NCBI GenBank assembly: GCA_937873495.1
Contig: CALMXZ010000009.1
Coordinates: 62,001 to 126,000, forward strand
Length of the DNA: 64,000 bases
Source: an uncultured Trueperaceae bacterium
GTDB taxonomy: Bacteria > Deinococcota > Deinococci > Deinococcales > Trueperaceae
Reading direction: 5' to 3'
This document shows positions 40,247 through 48,780 of this stretch, in pieces; positions within the stretch are counted from its first letter, which is position 1, and every line of letters begins with the position of its first letter. A program made the position numbers and the translations under genes. The notes beneath the pieces are model-generated. The model had not been told where the DNA came from. It saw only the letters and a list, made by a program, of their open reading frames with translations, and made no database searches.

Positions 40247-40990
40247 TCACTCGGGCATTCTGGGCCCACGCACCGGCACGACCGGCTCGGCCATGCTGAG
40301 CGTTGGCATGGCCAGCAGGTGCCTTATGAGGTGAGCGACTTCCCGCGGGTCGAGAAGGGCGTCTCTGGGCATCTCCGGAGTCGCCTCCCATCTCATGCGA
40401 GTGTCCATCGCCCCGGGGCACACGGTGGTCACCCTGATCCCGAGATCTCGCCCCTCATGCCAGAGAGCTCTGCCGAGGCCTTCGATCCCCGCTTTCACGG
40501 CTAAGTAACCTGCAGCCTTTCGTGCCCCAACCAAGCTCGCTTGCGATCCGATGTTAACGATCTGGCCGCCGCCTTGCGCTTTCATCCGGGAGAACGCGAG
40601 GCGACTGCAGTAGAACACCGAGCTGAGGTTGACCGCTAAGACTCTCTCCCAAGCCGCGTCCGTCAGGTTGGTGAAGTCTTCGATCTGCGCTAGCCCCTGG
40701 CAGTTGATGAGGATGTCGATCCTGCCGAGTAGTTCGACGGCACGATCGAACGAACGCTCCACGGCGGCTGAGTCCGTAGCGTCGGTCGCTGCGACGTGCA
40801 CCTCGGCGCCATGCGAGGCGGCCAGCTCGCGCACGACCTCCAGGTCATCGAGGTTCCTAGCCATCAGGAACAGCCGCGCACCGGACTCGGCCATCGCCAA
40901 CGAGAGTCGCCGACCTAGGCCGCCCGTGGCCCCGACTATCAGACACGCCTTGCCGCAGATCGCGTTGGTCATGTCGTCCGTGAGGCTCAT
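40247..40990 (-). CDS. Short-chain dehydrogenase/reductase
   Basis: A 247-aa NAD(P)-dependent oxidoreductase. The Rossmann motif is GATGGLGR (T-G-x3-G-x-G type), the NNAG position reads NCQG, the catalytic Ser is in NIGSQASL, and Tyr and Lys are in AAGYLAVKAG. The substrate is not predictable. It overlaps the M24 stop region by 4 bases (ATGA), so it is translated with it. Confidence 0.92.
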   Translation of the reverse strand: MSLTDDMTNAICGKACLIVGATGGLGRRLSLAMAESGARLFLMARNLDDLEVVRELAASHGAEVHVAATDATDSAAVERSFDRAVELLGRIDILINCQGLAQIEDFTNLTDAAWERVLAVNLSSVFYCSRLAFSRMKAQGGGQIVNIGSQASLVGARKAAGYLAVKAGIEGLGRALWHEGRDLGIRVTTVCPGAMDTRMRWEATPEMPRDALLDPREVAHLIRHLLAMPTLSMAEPVVPVRGPRMPE

Positions 40991-42108
40991 GCGACGATCA
41001 CCAGGTCGCCTGTCAGGTCGCCGAGCCTTTCGGCCCCTGCGTCGCTGACCAGTACGACGTCTTCGATGCGGATGCCGAAGTGGCCTTCGACGTAGATCCC
41101 TGGTTCTAGCGTGAACGTCATCCCGGCCTTCACCTCGCCGGAGTTCCCTTCGACCAAGTAGGGCGGTTCATGTTCATCCAACCCTATGCTGTGGCCGAGG
41201 CGGTGGGTGAAGTGCTCGCCGTAGCCACCTTCCCTGATGACTTCGCGCGCTAAGCGGTCCAGAGCCTCGAACGCAACGCCGGGCCGTGCGTTCGCGAAGG
41301 CGGCCTCTTGCGCCCTCTGAACCAAGTCGTACGCTTCTGCGAACCGCGATCCTGGCCGCGGCGCCCCGATATGGAACGTTCGTGTGAGGTCCGCATGGTA
41401 TCCGTCAACGACCCCGCCGAAGTCGATGACGACGGCATCGCCTTCCCGCATCTTCCGATCGCCGATGTGATAGTGCGGATGCGCTCCGTTCGGTCCGCTG
41501 GCCACGATCGCCAGGTTCGTGACTCGCAGTTTGCTTTCCATACATATGCCCATCAACTCTTGCCCTAGTTCCAGCTCGGTCCGCCCTGAGAAGCGGCTTC
41601 GGCCAAGCCTGGCTAGACAGGATGTCGCCTCACTCTGAGCTAGCCTCAGTAACCGGATCTCATCCGGGGTCTTGATCTCTCGCAGCTTCGAGACGATCTT
41701 GTCGCCCATAGCCCAAGAGGCGTTTGGAAGCCTGTTCATGAGGGGTACGAGGAACCTGCCCTCGAGCCCTCCGTTCACGGCGATCGTTCCGGCGAAGCCT
41801 TGTCCGCTGCCTAGGTGGTTCACGACCATATCGATGGGGTCGCTTGTCTCATCCCACGTGATGATGCGGAAGGGAGGCGCGCTTTGCTGGAGTAGGGGTG
41901 CCTCGAAGGCCGGCATCACCATGAGCGGCTCCTCGTGGCTAGGCAAGACGAAGAGGGTCAGGCGTTCGCTCGGCCAAGTGCTATAGCCGGTGAGGTACCG
42001 CATGTCGGAGGACACGGAAACGAACAGGTACTCGATCGCCTCGGCGGCCATCCGCATCTGGACTTCTCTCCACCTGGCGGTATAGCTAGCTTGATTCATT
42101 TGCTCCAC
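40987..42108 (-). CDS. M24 aminopeptidase/creatinase-like
   Basis: A 373-aa pita-bread hydrolase. N-terminal creatinase-type domain (residues ~1-140), then catalytic half with all five metal ligands: Asp in VIDFGGVVDGYHADLTRTF (two Asp), His in HRLGHSIGL, Glu in FTLEPGIYVE and Glu in RIEDVV. It resembles Xaa-Pro peptidases. GTG 42108 or ATG 42099 both possible. It overlaps the GGCT-like gene by 23 nt. Confidence 0.92.
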   Translation of the reverse strand: MEQMNQASYTARWREVQMRMAAEAIEYLFVSVSSDMRYLTGYSTWPSERLTLFVLPSHEEPLMVMPAFEAPLLQQSAPPFRIITWDETSDPIDMVVNHLGSGQGFAGTIAVNGGLEGRFLVPLMNRLPNASWAMGDKIVSKLREIKTPDEIRLLRLAQSEATSCLARLGRSRFSGRTELELGQELMGICMESKLRVTNLAIVASGPNGAHPHYHIGDRKMREGDAVVIDFGGVVDGYHADLTRTFHIGAPRPGSRFAEAYDLVQRAQEAAFANARPGVAFEALDRLAREVIREGGYGEHFTHRLGHSIGLDEHEPPYLVEGNSGEVKAGMTFTLEPGIYVEGHFGIRIEDVVLVSDAGAERLGDLTGDLVIVA

Positions 42109-42580
42109 TCGTAACGCCGTGCCCCATGCCGTCTTGGAAGGTTCGAACGATCTCGCGTAGTCCTTCCCGGTACTCTTGGGTCAGTTGAAGGTCTGCGGCT
42201 CCGCGGAAGATGGGGGCTACATACTCCGACGAGGGGGCGAACGGCTCGATGGGGTTGGGAATGATGTAGGTGGTGGCGCTCGTCATGTGCCCGTCGGTGT
42301 TCCTGACCAGCACGTCTATCCTCTGGTACCAACCTTCCTCCACGCCGGAGGCGTTGTCCAGGTCTTGGAACTCGTCCGCTGTGAGTTCGTACAGTGCTCC
42401 AGCCAGCAGTTTGGTCGGCGCCTCGGCGATGGTGCAGCCGCCTCGAAGCGGATCAGTCGAGTACGCGGCGAACGCCAAAGCCGAATCGGCCAGGTATGCG
42501 ATGCCCCTGAACTCGGCAGTCGGGGCGTAGCGCTTCATGCTTGCGAAATCAAGCAACGTGCAGTAACCGAAATACAACAC
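42086..42580 (-). CDS. Gamma-glutamylcyclotransferase-like protein
   Basis: A 164-aa protein with the GGCT/AIG2-like start LYFGYCTLLDFASMKRYAPTA (cf. the Y-G-S-x-x motif) and LLAGALYELTADEFQDLDNASGV, the usual AIG2 strand-helix. Members open gamma-glutamyl amides to 5-oxoproline. The catalytic Glu is likely in the DEFQDLD region but I cannot place it with certainty. It sits between the M29-like gene and the M24 peptidase. Confidence 0.7.
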   Translation of the reverse strand: MLYFGYCTLLDFASMKRYAPTAEFRGIAYLADSALAFAAYSTDPLRGGCTIAEAPTKLLAGALYELTADEFQDLDNASGVEEGWYQRIDVLVRNTDGHMTSATTYIIPNPIEPFAPSSEYVAPIFRGAADLQLTQEYREGLREIVRTFQDGMGHGVTSGANESS

Positions 42581-42636
42581 TTCGGGCCCTCCAAGGGTTG
42601 GCGATCGTGATCCCGAACCGGAATCACCTGGTTCTT

Positions 42637-43638
42637 CTAGCCGAGGTTGAGGAATCCGAGACCAGGTGCGAACTGATTGTTCTGGATGACTGTGGTGTTG
42701 TCGAAGGTTACTTCGGGAGAGGCCATCACTATATCCACGTGATGCTTACTCGTACCGACGGTCCCGCCCCACGAAGGATCCTGCGATCCGAAGCCGATAT
42801 CCAAGCAGCCGTAGTATCTCTCATCCTCGAAGATGTTGCCGGAGAGGCTAGCGCGCGGGTTCATGCCGAAGCTGTAGTGGCAGATCTCGAACAGCTTCGG
42901 GTCGCCTTGCTGTTCGAGGTGTTGCTTGTACCTGCGAGCGTCCACTCCACCCTCGATGGCCACGACCTTGCCGGCCTCGACCACGAGTCTGAACGGTTCC
43001 GACACCAGCCCTAGGGTGGACATGCTGCCGTCGACCACGATCACGCCTTCGAGCGTCTCTTCCACCGGCGCGAACGTCACTTGGCAGCCTGGATAGTAGT
43101 CCAACTCGCCTGGATCGAGGGCCATGCCATCGCCGATGATCACTGGACGACCGCCGACCTTGCAGGAGATATCCGTACCCAGCTCGGACCGGATAGTGCA
43201 ACGGTCCGCAGCTGCCAAGGCACGTCCGAGCCGCTTCGCGTTGCTAACCAGGCCGTCGTAGTCGACGCCGACGATCCCTTCTATCAGGTAGTCTTCCATC
43301 CCGCGCGGTTCGGTCACCAGGACGCGAGCTCCCCTCGCAAGAGCGGTCTGACAGCCTTCGGACCGCGTGAACAAGCTGCGACCCAACCCCAGGACTACAT
43401 CAGCCCGCTCAAGCGCACCGTTCACGCTGGGAACCGGCGCAACCTCCGTGATGCGCCGCTCCCTCTCCACCACGAGCGCCGCCTTGGCTCCTACGTTGAT
43501 GGCAGCCGCAAGGTAGGCATGTGCGATGGCCAGGTTGGTTCCCGTGTCCGCTACCACGAGCACGCTCTCGCCCTCCTTGACGGCTGACAAGGTTCGAACC
43601 ACTGCGTCTGCCACTCTCGCGAACCTCAACTCGGTCAT
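42637..43638 (-). CDS. M29/COG2309-like aminopeptidase or NicX-like dioxygenase
   Basis: A 333-aa protein; ATG 43638 has AGAGGGAA upstream. The body has the COG2309 pattern: ADTGTNLAIAHAYLAAA near residue 35, VLGLGRSLFTRSEGCQ, and a C-terminal half with LFEICHYSFGMNPRA, DERYYGCLDIGFG and VGTSKHHVDIV, the region that binds metal. Relatives include M29 leucyl aminopeptidases and 2,5-dihydroxypyridine dioxygenase. I cannot tell which. It follows the permease genes. Confidence 0.65.
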   Translation of the reverse strand: MTELRFARVADAVVRTLSAVKEGESVLVVADTGTNLAIAHAYLAAAINVGAKAALVVERERRITEVAPVPSVNGALERADVVLGLGRSLFTRSEGCQTALARGARVLVTEPRGMEDYLIEGIVGVDYDGLVSNAKRLGRALAAADRCTIRSELGTDISCKVGGRPVIIGDGMALDPGELDYYPGCQVTFAPVEETLEGVIVVDGSMSTLGLVSEPFRLVVEAGKVVAIEGGVDARRYKQHLEQQGDPKLFEICHYSFGMNPRASLSGNIFEDERYYGCLDIGFGSQDPSWGGTVGTSKHHVDIVMASPEVTFDNTTVIQNNQFAPGLGFLNLG

Positions 43639-43678
43639 GATCGTTCCCTCTCTTCCCGGCTGGGATGCGGCCGGGAGA

Positions 43679-44524
43679 CTAGCCATCTGCGCGGACGTCC
43701 ATGGTCTTACGCAGAGAATCCCCGAGTACGTTGAACGCTAGGGCAAGCGCGCACACGGCCAGCCCAGGGAAGAGCGCCAGATGTGGCGCTTGCCATAGGT
43801 AAAGCCGGCTCTCACTCAGCATCACGCCCCACTCTGGAGTCGGCGGTTGAGCCCCTAGACCGAGGAACCCCAGGCCCGCGATCGCCAGAACCGTGTCGGC
43901 GACCATCAGACTTAGCTGGACCACGATCGGCATGAGGCTGTTAGGCGCTAAGTGCTTGACCAAGAGCCTCCATGACGAACATCCGAGCGCTACCCCGGAC
44001 TCGACGTAGAGCTTCGTCTTCTCAGAGAGGATCGTGGCGCGTGCCAGACGGGCGATGATCGGGATCTGCGTGATGCCCACCGCAATGGGCGCGGTCAGCA
44101 AGCCAGGTCCTAGGATCACGACGGCACAAAGGGCCAATAGCAAGCCTGGGAACGCCATCATCGCGTCCAGAAGGCGCATCGTGACGTTGTCTAGGACGCC
44201 GCCAACGAAGCCGCTGACGAACCCCAACACAACTCCGATGCCCCCGGCCAACACGATGGCCACGAAACTTGCTCCTAAGGACACTCGCGCGCCATACAGC
44301 ACTCGGCTGAGCACGTCACGGCCGAGTTGATCGGTGCCGAACAGGTTGTGGCTCGAGGGCGGTAACAGGGCAGAGGACAAGTCCTGTTTGAAAGGGTCGC
44401 GCGGTGTGAGCCAGGACCCCGCGAATAGAGCCAGCACTACAGCCACGAGCGTCAGCTGCGTGCGGGCGCCCTTCCAGCCAAAGCGGGCCGAGTCCCGACT
44501 AGGTCTTGCCAGCCTGGTGATCAT
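43679..44524 (-). CDS. Dipeptide-type ABC permease (DppC-like)
   Basis: A 281-aa permease. ATG 44524 overlaps the DppB stop (ATGA); longer starts lie inside the other gene. It has an N-terminal segment, the GTDQLGRDVLSRVLYGAR motif typical of DppC/OppC, five or six membrane segments, and the EAA-loop region near residues 180-200 (ESGVALGCSSWRLLVKHLAPNS). It moves substrate delivered by a binding protein. No ATPase gene is near. Confidence 0.92.
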   Translation of the reverse strand: MITRLARPSRDSARFGWKGARTQLTLVAVVLALFAGSWLTPRDPFKQDLSSALLPPSSHNLFGTDQLGRDVLSRVLYGARVSLGASFVAIVLAGGIGVVLGFVSGFVGGVLDNVTMRLLDAMMAFPGLLLALCAVVILGPGLLTAPIAVGITQIPIIARLARATILSEKTKLYVESGVALGCSSWRLLVKHLAPNSLMPIVVQLSLMVADTVLAIAGLGFLGLGAQPPTPEWGVMLSESRLYLWQAPHLALFPGLAVCALALAFNVLGDSLRKTMDVRADG

Positions 44525-45441
44525 CCGTGGCGCACCCGCGGATCCAGCAGCCCGTAGAGGATGTCGGCGAGTAGGTTTAGGACCAGGAACGTCGCTGCAA
44601 GCACGAGGACGGCGCCTTGGACTACGGCGAGGTCCCGCCGCAGGATGGCGTCGAGCATCAGTCGGCCCAAACCAGGCCACACGAAGACCGTCTCTGTCAG
44701 GACGGCCCCACCGAGCAGGTACCCGAACTGCACGGCTAGGATAGTGACGACGGGCACTATCGCGTTCCTCAGCGCATGCACGTAGTCGATCCGACCTTCA
44801 CGAAGCCCCTTCGCTTTGGCGGTGCGGATGTAGTCCAGCCGGAGGACCTCGAGCATCGTTGCGCGCGTCATCCTTGCCACGAAAGAGGTTTGGTAGATCC
44901 CGATGGTGAGGCCAGGCAAGATAAAGGTAGTCCAGTCGCCCTTACCGGTCGCCGGAAGCCACCCCAGCTTCACGGAGAAGAGCAGCACGAGCAGGATCCC
45001 TACCCAGAACACAGGAATGGATATGCCTAGCGTCGTTATGCTCGTGGTGAACATGTCGAGGAAAGATCCGGGCCGACGTGCTGCACCGATGCCAAGCGGT
45101 ATGCCGACGGCGATCGCCACGCCCATGCCCACGCACGCCAACTGCAGGCTGTTGAGGAAACGTGTCGCGACTTGTGGCAGGACAGGTTGGCGCGATGTCA
45201 TCGATCTACCGAAGTCTCCTTGCATCACTCGCCCCAGCCACGCCAGATACTGAACCGGTAGGGGCTTGTCGAGCCCAAGGTCGCGTCGGAGCTCCTCGAC
45301 TATCTCCTGTGAGACGCCGGGGCCAGCTAGCAACCTTGCGGAGTCGCCAGGGACCAAGGCCAGCATCACGAACACACTGAGCGTGACCAACAAGAAGACG
45401 GGCACGGTCGCCATAGCCCGTGAAAGCACGAAAGAGACCAC
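44521..45441 (-). CDS. Dipeptide-type ABC permease (DppB-like)
   Basis: A 306-aa permease with DppB features: RLLAGPGVSQEIVEELRRDLGLDKPL, QYLAWLGRVMQGDFGRS, and the EAA-type loop RTAKAKGLREGRIDYVHALRNA. GTG 45441 has AGGAGG 7 nt upstream; an upstream GTG at 45501 would add 20 residues without a site. About six membrane segments. It lies after a hairpin that separates it from the binding-protein gene. Confidence 0.92.
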   Translation of the reverse strand: MVSFVLSRAMATVPVFLLVTLSVFVMLALVPGDSARLLAGPGVSQEIVEELRRDLGLDKPLPVQYLAWLGRVMQGDFGRSMTSRQPVLPQVATRFLNSLQLACVGMGVAIAVGIPLGIGAARRPGSFLDMFTTSITTLGISIPVFWVGILLVLLFSVKLGWLPATGKGDWTTFILPGLTIGIYQTSFVARMTRATMLEVLRLDYIRTAKAKGLREGRIDYVHALRNAIVPVVTILAVQFGYLLGGAVLTETVFVWPGLGRLMLDAILRRDLAVVQGAVLVLAATFLVLNLLADILYGLLDPRVRHG

Positions 45442-45542
45442 TGCCTGCCTCCTATCTCGGGTCGAAAGCGTAGTTGTCGTTTCATGGGCAGGGTCGGACA
45501 CTCTGCACGCATGTATGTAGACGCTAAAAGGCCGTCTTGTTC

Positions 45543-45569
45543 GGGGCCGGTAACCGAGTTACCGGCCCC
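45543..45569 (-). terminator. Hairpin between binding-protein and permease genes
   Basis: GGGGCCGGTAAC and GTTACCGGCCCC form a perfect 12-bp stem with a 3-nt loop, 18 nt past the binding-protein stop. It has no T-run, so it more likely stabilises the upstream message, keeping binding protein in excess over permease. Confidence 0.65.
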
Positions 45570-45587
45570 GTGATGAAGAGGGCGATG

Positions 45588-47135
45588 CTATCGGGCTGAG
45601 TCGATCCCCGCGTTGCGTAGGATCAGCGTCTCATCGGAGAGGACCCCGATGCCCGTGAGGCTCTCGCGAACTCCCCAAACTGACTTCGCCGCGTACAGGA
45701 ATATCCACGGGGCGTCTGAGGAGACGATCTCTTGAGTCCGCCTGAAGATCTCGGCGCGTTCTTCTGCGTCGGTAGTGACGCTGCCTTCCTCGACTAGCCG
45801 GTCGAACTCGGCGTTCGAGTAGAAGCCTGTGTTCCAGCCGGCCGGAGGCCACATGTCAGACGCGAGTGCCCACTTCGACACGACGCTTGGCTCGCCTGTA
45901 GCGGCCTCCCAGCCAAGCAGGTACATCTCGGTGTTGTTTCCTCCGTCAAGCGGGGTCAGGATCCGGTCGATGAAAGCTCCCCATTCGACGGACTCGATCT
46001 TGGCAGTTACACCGACATCTGCCAGATAGCCCTGGACGGCCTCGGCAAGCTGCTGGCCGGCGAAGTAGCGTCCGGATGGCACCCAGAGGGAGACCTCGAA
46101 CCCGTTCTGGAAGCCGGCCTCAGTAAGCAAGGTACGGGCACGGGCAGGGTCGTATGTGTAAGCGCCGTCGTTCGAGTAGCCCCACGTGCTTGGAGAGATG
46201 TAGGAGCTGGTCGGCGACCCAAGCCCCTGCAGCACGGTGGCGACGATGGCATCCCGATCGACGGCGAAGTTGAGGGCCTGTCTTACTTGCTGGTTGTCCA
46301 GTGGGGCGTGCTGGACGTTCAAGCCGATGTGGATGACGCGCGTTGTGTCCGAAGTGAGCACACTGATGCCAGGCACGGCTTGGAGCATCGGGATGAGGCT
46401 TGCTGGAACATTCGCGATGATGTCCGCTTCTCCCGTTTGCAGCATCAGCGCCCGGGTAGCGTCGTCGCTAACGGGTACGAACCTGATACCGGCAAGCTCG
46501 CTAGCCCCGCCCCAGTAACCCTCGAAACGTTCGAGCTGGATGTAGTCTCCGCCTACCATGTCCGCTAGCCGGAACGGACCGGTTCCCACGGGATGCAGAG
46601 CCAAATCCTTGCCATACGCCTCGATCGCGGCCGGGCTGATCATGGCCGCTCCGGCGTAGGCTAGCTCGTTCAGGAGTATCCCCGAAGGATGCGTCAAATC
46701 GAACCTGACGGTGTAGTCATCCAGGGCTACGACATCCTTTATCATCTCGAACTCTGTCCGACGCGTGAGCGCGTTGTCTGGGTCAAGTACGCGCGCGAAG
46801 GTACTGACGACGGCCCCGGAGTCGAACGCTGTTCCATCGTGGAACTTCACGTCGGCCCTCAGGTGGAACACCCACGTCAGATCGTCGAGCGACTCCCACG
46901 ACGTCGCGAGCATCGGGTGGATCTGGTTCGTAGAGTCCGCGTAGACGAGGGTGTCATATAGGGCCAGAACGACTGCGTTCGTGGGAGGTGACGCTTGCAT
47001 GTGAGGGTCCAGGCCTTCGAACGACTGGACGCCCATGGCCACAGTTATCTCGCTCTGCGCAAGAACTACGAACCATGCAGACAGTACCAGAGCTGTCGCT
47101 AAACGGACTGCGCGGCGGAAGAAGTGGTGGTGCAT
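45588..47135 (-). CDS. Dipeptide-type ABC solute-binding protein (SBP_bac_5)
   Basis: A 515-aa exported binding protein: signal peptide MHHHFFRRAVRLATALVLSAW..., no lipobox Cys. The body shows the family's TLDPH-like segment (GLDPHMQASPPT), TWVFHLRADVKFHDGTAF, VGTGPFRLADM and a C-terminal WIFLYAAKSVWGV. It captures oligopeptide-like or amide ligands and passes them to the two downstream permeases. AGGAG lies 6 nt before the ATG. Confidence 0.93.
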   Translation of the reverse strand: MHHHFFRRAVRLATALVLSAWFVVLAQSEITVAMGVQSFEGLDPHMQASPPTNAVVLALYDTLVYADSTNQIHPMLATSWESLDDLTWVFHLRADVKFHDGTAFDSGAVVSTFARVLDPDNALTRRTEFEMIKDVVALDDYTVRFDLTHPSGILLNELAYAGAAMISPAAIEAYGKDLALHPVGTGPFRLADMVGGDYIQLERFEGYWGGASELAGIRFVPVSDDATRALMLQTGEADIIANVPASLIPMLQAVPGISVLTSDTTRVIHIGLNVQHAPLDNQQVRQALNFAVDRDAIVATVLQGLGSPTSSYISPSTWGYSNDGAYTYDPARARTLLTEAGFQNGFEVSLWVPSGRYFAGQQLAEAVQGYLADVGVTAKIESVEWGAFIDRILTPLDGGNNTEMYLLGWEAATGEPSVVSKWALASDMWPPAGWNTGFYSNAEFDRLVEEGSVTTDAEERAEIFRRTQEIVSSDAPWIFLYAAKSVWGVRESLTGIGVLSDETLILRNAGIDSAR

Positions 47136-47219
47136 GCTTTCTCCTATCGGCGATCGGTCGATTCACTGAGGGTGGGTGGAGTGCTAGCGGTCCTCCTTCT
47201 TCCGGATATGGCGATACGA

Positions 47220-47906
47220 TTACGAGGCGAGATGGATGCCCAAGGCCGTTGCGGACTCTCTGAGCACTGTTGCAACTGCGGCCTTGGCATCTTCAACGTT
47301 TCTACGCTTGACTGCGTTCAGTATGTCCGCGTGTTGCTCGACAGTTCTGGAGCTCATGGAAGTCGCGTATACCTGCTTACGCAACGGTTCAAGGATGCCT
47401 TGCGCCAGCTGCAGGAGCAGATCGTTATGGGTAGCCCGTGCTAGTGACATGTGGAACTTGACGTCCGCTTCCTCGAGGTGACGAGCGTCTCGTATCGCCG
47501 CGGCGTGTCGCATCTCATCGAGGATCGTTGTTATGGCGTCTAGCTCGGACGAGGAGGCCCTTAGGCACGCCAACTCGACGATGGCGGCGTCGAGGTACGA
47601 GCGCACCTCGAGTAACTCACGTAGGTCTCTATCGCCAAGCATGACCGCCAGGGCGGCCTGGCGACCGAGAGCCCCCTCCAGCCTCTCCGAAATGAAGGTG
47701 CCACGCCCCTTGACCATGCGGACCAGGCCCAGGGCCGAGAGAGACTGAAGGGCTTCACGCAGCGAAGCGATGCTCACGCCGAGGCTGACGGCGAGTTCTC
47801 GCTGAGGAGGCAGCTGGTCACCCCGGCCGAACTCTCCACGCGAGACGGCGTCGATTATGCGATTAGCGATCTCCTCAGGCAGACTTTTCTGAGATATCTC
47901 TTCCAT
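47220..47906 (-). CDS. GntR/FadR-type regulator (FCD domain)
   Basis: A 228-aa DNA-binding regulator: winged helix at residues ~7-75 (LPPQRELAVSLGVSIASLREALQSLSALGLV) and an FCD ligand domain with metal-type residues (His in VKFHMSLARATHN, His in EQHADILNAV). It probably controls the island downstream, reading the same direction with an 84-nt gap. It would bind a metabolite of the imported substrate. No operator palindrome was certain. Confidence 0.92.
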   Translation of the reverse strand: MEEISQKSLPEEIANRIIDAVSRGEFGRGDQLPPQRELAVSLGVSIASLREALQSLSALGLVRMVKGRGTFISERLEGALGRQAALAVMLGDRDLRELLEVRSYLDAAIVELACLRASSSELDAITTILDEMRHAAAIRDARHLEEADVKFHMSLARATHNDLLLQLAQGILEPLRKQVYATSMSSRTVEQHADILNAVKRRNVEDAKAAVATVLRESATALGIHLAS

Positions 47907-48156
47907 CCATACACCTGTTCCTGATGAGTGGAACTTCGAGGACTAGATGGCTCAGCGGCAGCCATCGATGATGTTTCTTGAGTGTGCAGGTTAGCAGGTG
48001 TTCAGAACGCAGTCAATAGACCATCGCGGCTTGGACATCCCGGGGCTGCAGAGTGCTGCTGCCACGGCTCGCTGCGTAGAGCTGGTCGTCGCGGGTAGCC
48101 CCGCCCATTAACTATCCCTGTTGGTACAGTCTCCCAACACGCCCTCGGGAGGCCTA
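47907..48156. other. Gap upstream of the regulator, no gene seen
   Basis: About 250 bp between the regulator start and the truncated cyclase copy. No ORF with coding character, no tRNA, no IS end I can recognise. It should hold the regulator promoter (minus) and perhaps a promoter for the truncated copy. Confidence 0.5.
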
Positions 48157-48270
48157 ATGAGACAGTCTCTAGCCGTACTCGCACTCGCCTTCTTGCCCTT
48201 CGCGGTGGCCCAAGCCCCGCGCACGATGTCGACGTCGTGCTGCTTGCTCCATTTGCGCGGCGTCTCGTAA
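48157..48270 (+). pseudogene. Truncated copy of the cyclase-family 5' end
   Basis: ATG 48157 opens MRQSLAVLALAFLPFAVAQ, nearly identical to the signal peptide of the intact gene at 50243. Homology starts with the ribosome site (GAGGCC) and ends abruptly at GCACGAT (48227); the rest reads into IS3 sequence and stops at TAA 48268. A broken duplicate, about 75 bp of it recognisable. Confidence 0.8.
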
Positions 48271-48379
48271 GCCACACCGAGATCGGCTGCTAGCGAACCG
48301 ATGCACTTACCGCTGGTCCGGAACAAACGAACGGCCTCCTCTTTGAACTCAGGCGGGTAAGGCGGGGCGCCTTCGGCAT
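48228..48379 (-). pseudogene. IS3-type OrfA transposase fragment, frameshifted
   Basis: The minus frame gives PYPPEFKEEAVRLFRTSGKCIG and LAADLGVAYETPRKWSKQ, the HTH of IS3/IS911 OrfA. ATG 48379 with AGAGGGAG starts MPKAPR in another frame, so one base has been lost. The 3' end is cut at the cyclase remnant. Confidence 0.8.
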
Positions 48380-48430
48380 GAACACTCCCTCTGCTCAGCA
48401 CTCTAGCCGAGCGAACAGGCGTCCACCGAA

Positions 48431-48595
48431 CGGGGGCATTCCCGGGACGCACGGCGCGGCATCATCGACTACATCGACTTCTACAACTCTGAGCGCTCCC
48501 ACACCAGCCTGCAAGGTCGAACCCCGATAGATGCTTACAGCGAGTCCCGGTCGACAGCGCCCATGCTGCCGGCACTACCCAGGCGCAGGCCATGA
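48431..48595 (+). pseudogene. IS3-type OrfB (integrase) C-terminal fragment
   Basis: The plus frame ending at TGA 48593-48595 contains IIDYIDFYNSERSHTSLQG and TPIDAY, the classic YIxFYNxxRxHSxLGxxTP end of the IS3 rve integrase domain. It points the opposite way to the OrfA piece, so the element is rearranged, not just decayed. Confidence 0.8.
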
Positions 48596-48667
48596 ACCTG
48601 TGCTAGAACCTAAAAACCAAGAGGAGATGTCCAACAGGCGGGGTCCACCGCTTGTATCTGTTGCCCG

Positions 48668-48755
48668 GTAGGGTCCACCCTACATTCTCCATCGCGAGCC
48701 TAGGTAAAAGGTATACATTCTACTGGGTGAGCCCGCGTAGAATGTCTACATTCTA
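48668..48755 (+). promoter_or_regulatory. Operator-like array: three TACATTCT at 33-bp spacing
   Basis: TACATTCT starts at 48681, 48714 and 48747, exactly 33 bp apart (about three helical turns). An inverted copy (AGAATGTC side) abuts the third, giving the dyad TAGAATGT-CT-ACATTCTA (48738-48755). A second dyad GTAGGGT-CC-ACCCTAC lies at 48668-48683. The third copy overlaps the -35 position of the ATPase promoter. Confidence 0.6.
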
Positions 48756-48768
48756 GCCATGCTTGATG

Positions 48769-48774
48769 TAGCAT
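48769..48774 (+). promoter_or_regulatory. -10 box TAGCAT of the ATPase gene (leaderless layout)
   Basis: TAGCAT is 6 nt before ATG 48781, with no ribosome site between. The repeat array ends 14 bp upstream. Confidence 0.5.
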
Positions 48775-48780
48775 GTCGTC

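Noticed and set aside
48108-48452. A 114-residue intact transposase OrfA
   Set aside because: The open frame joins OrfA sequence to the antisense of the truncated cyclase copy and to unrelated bases; the real OrfA piece is about 150 bp and frameshifted.
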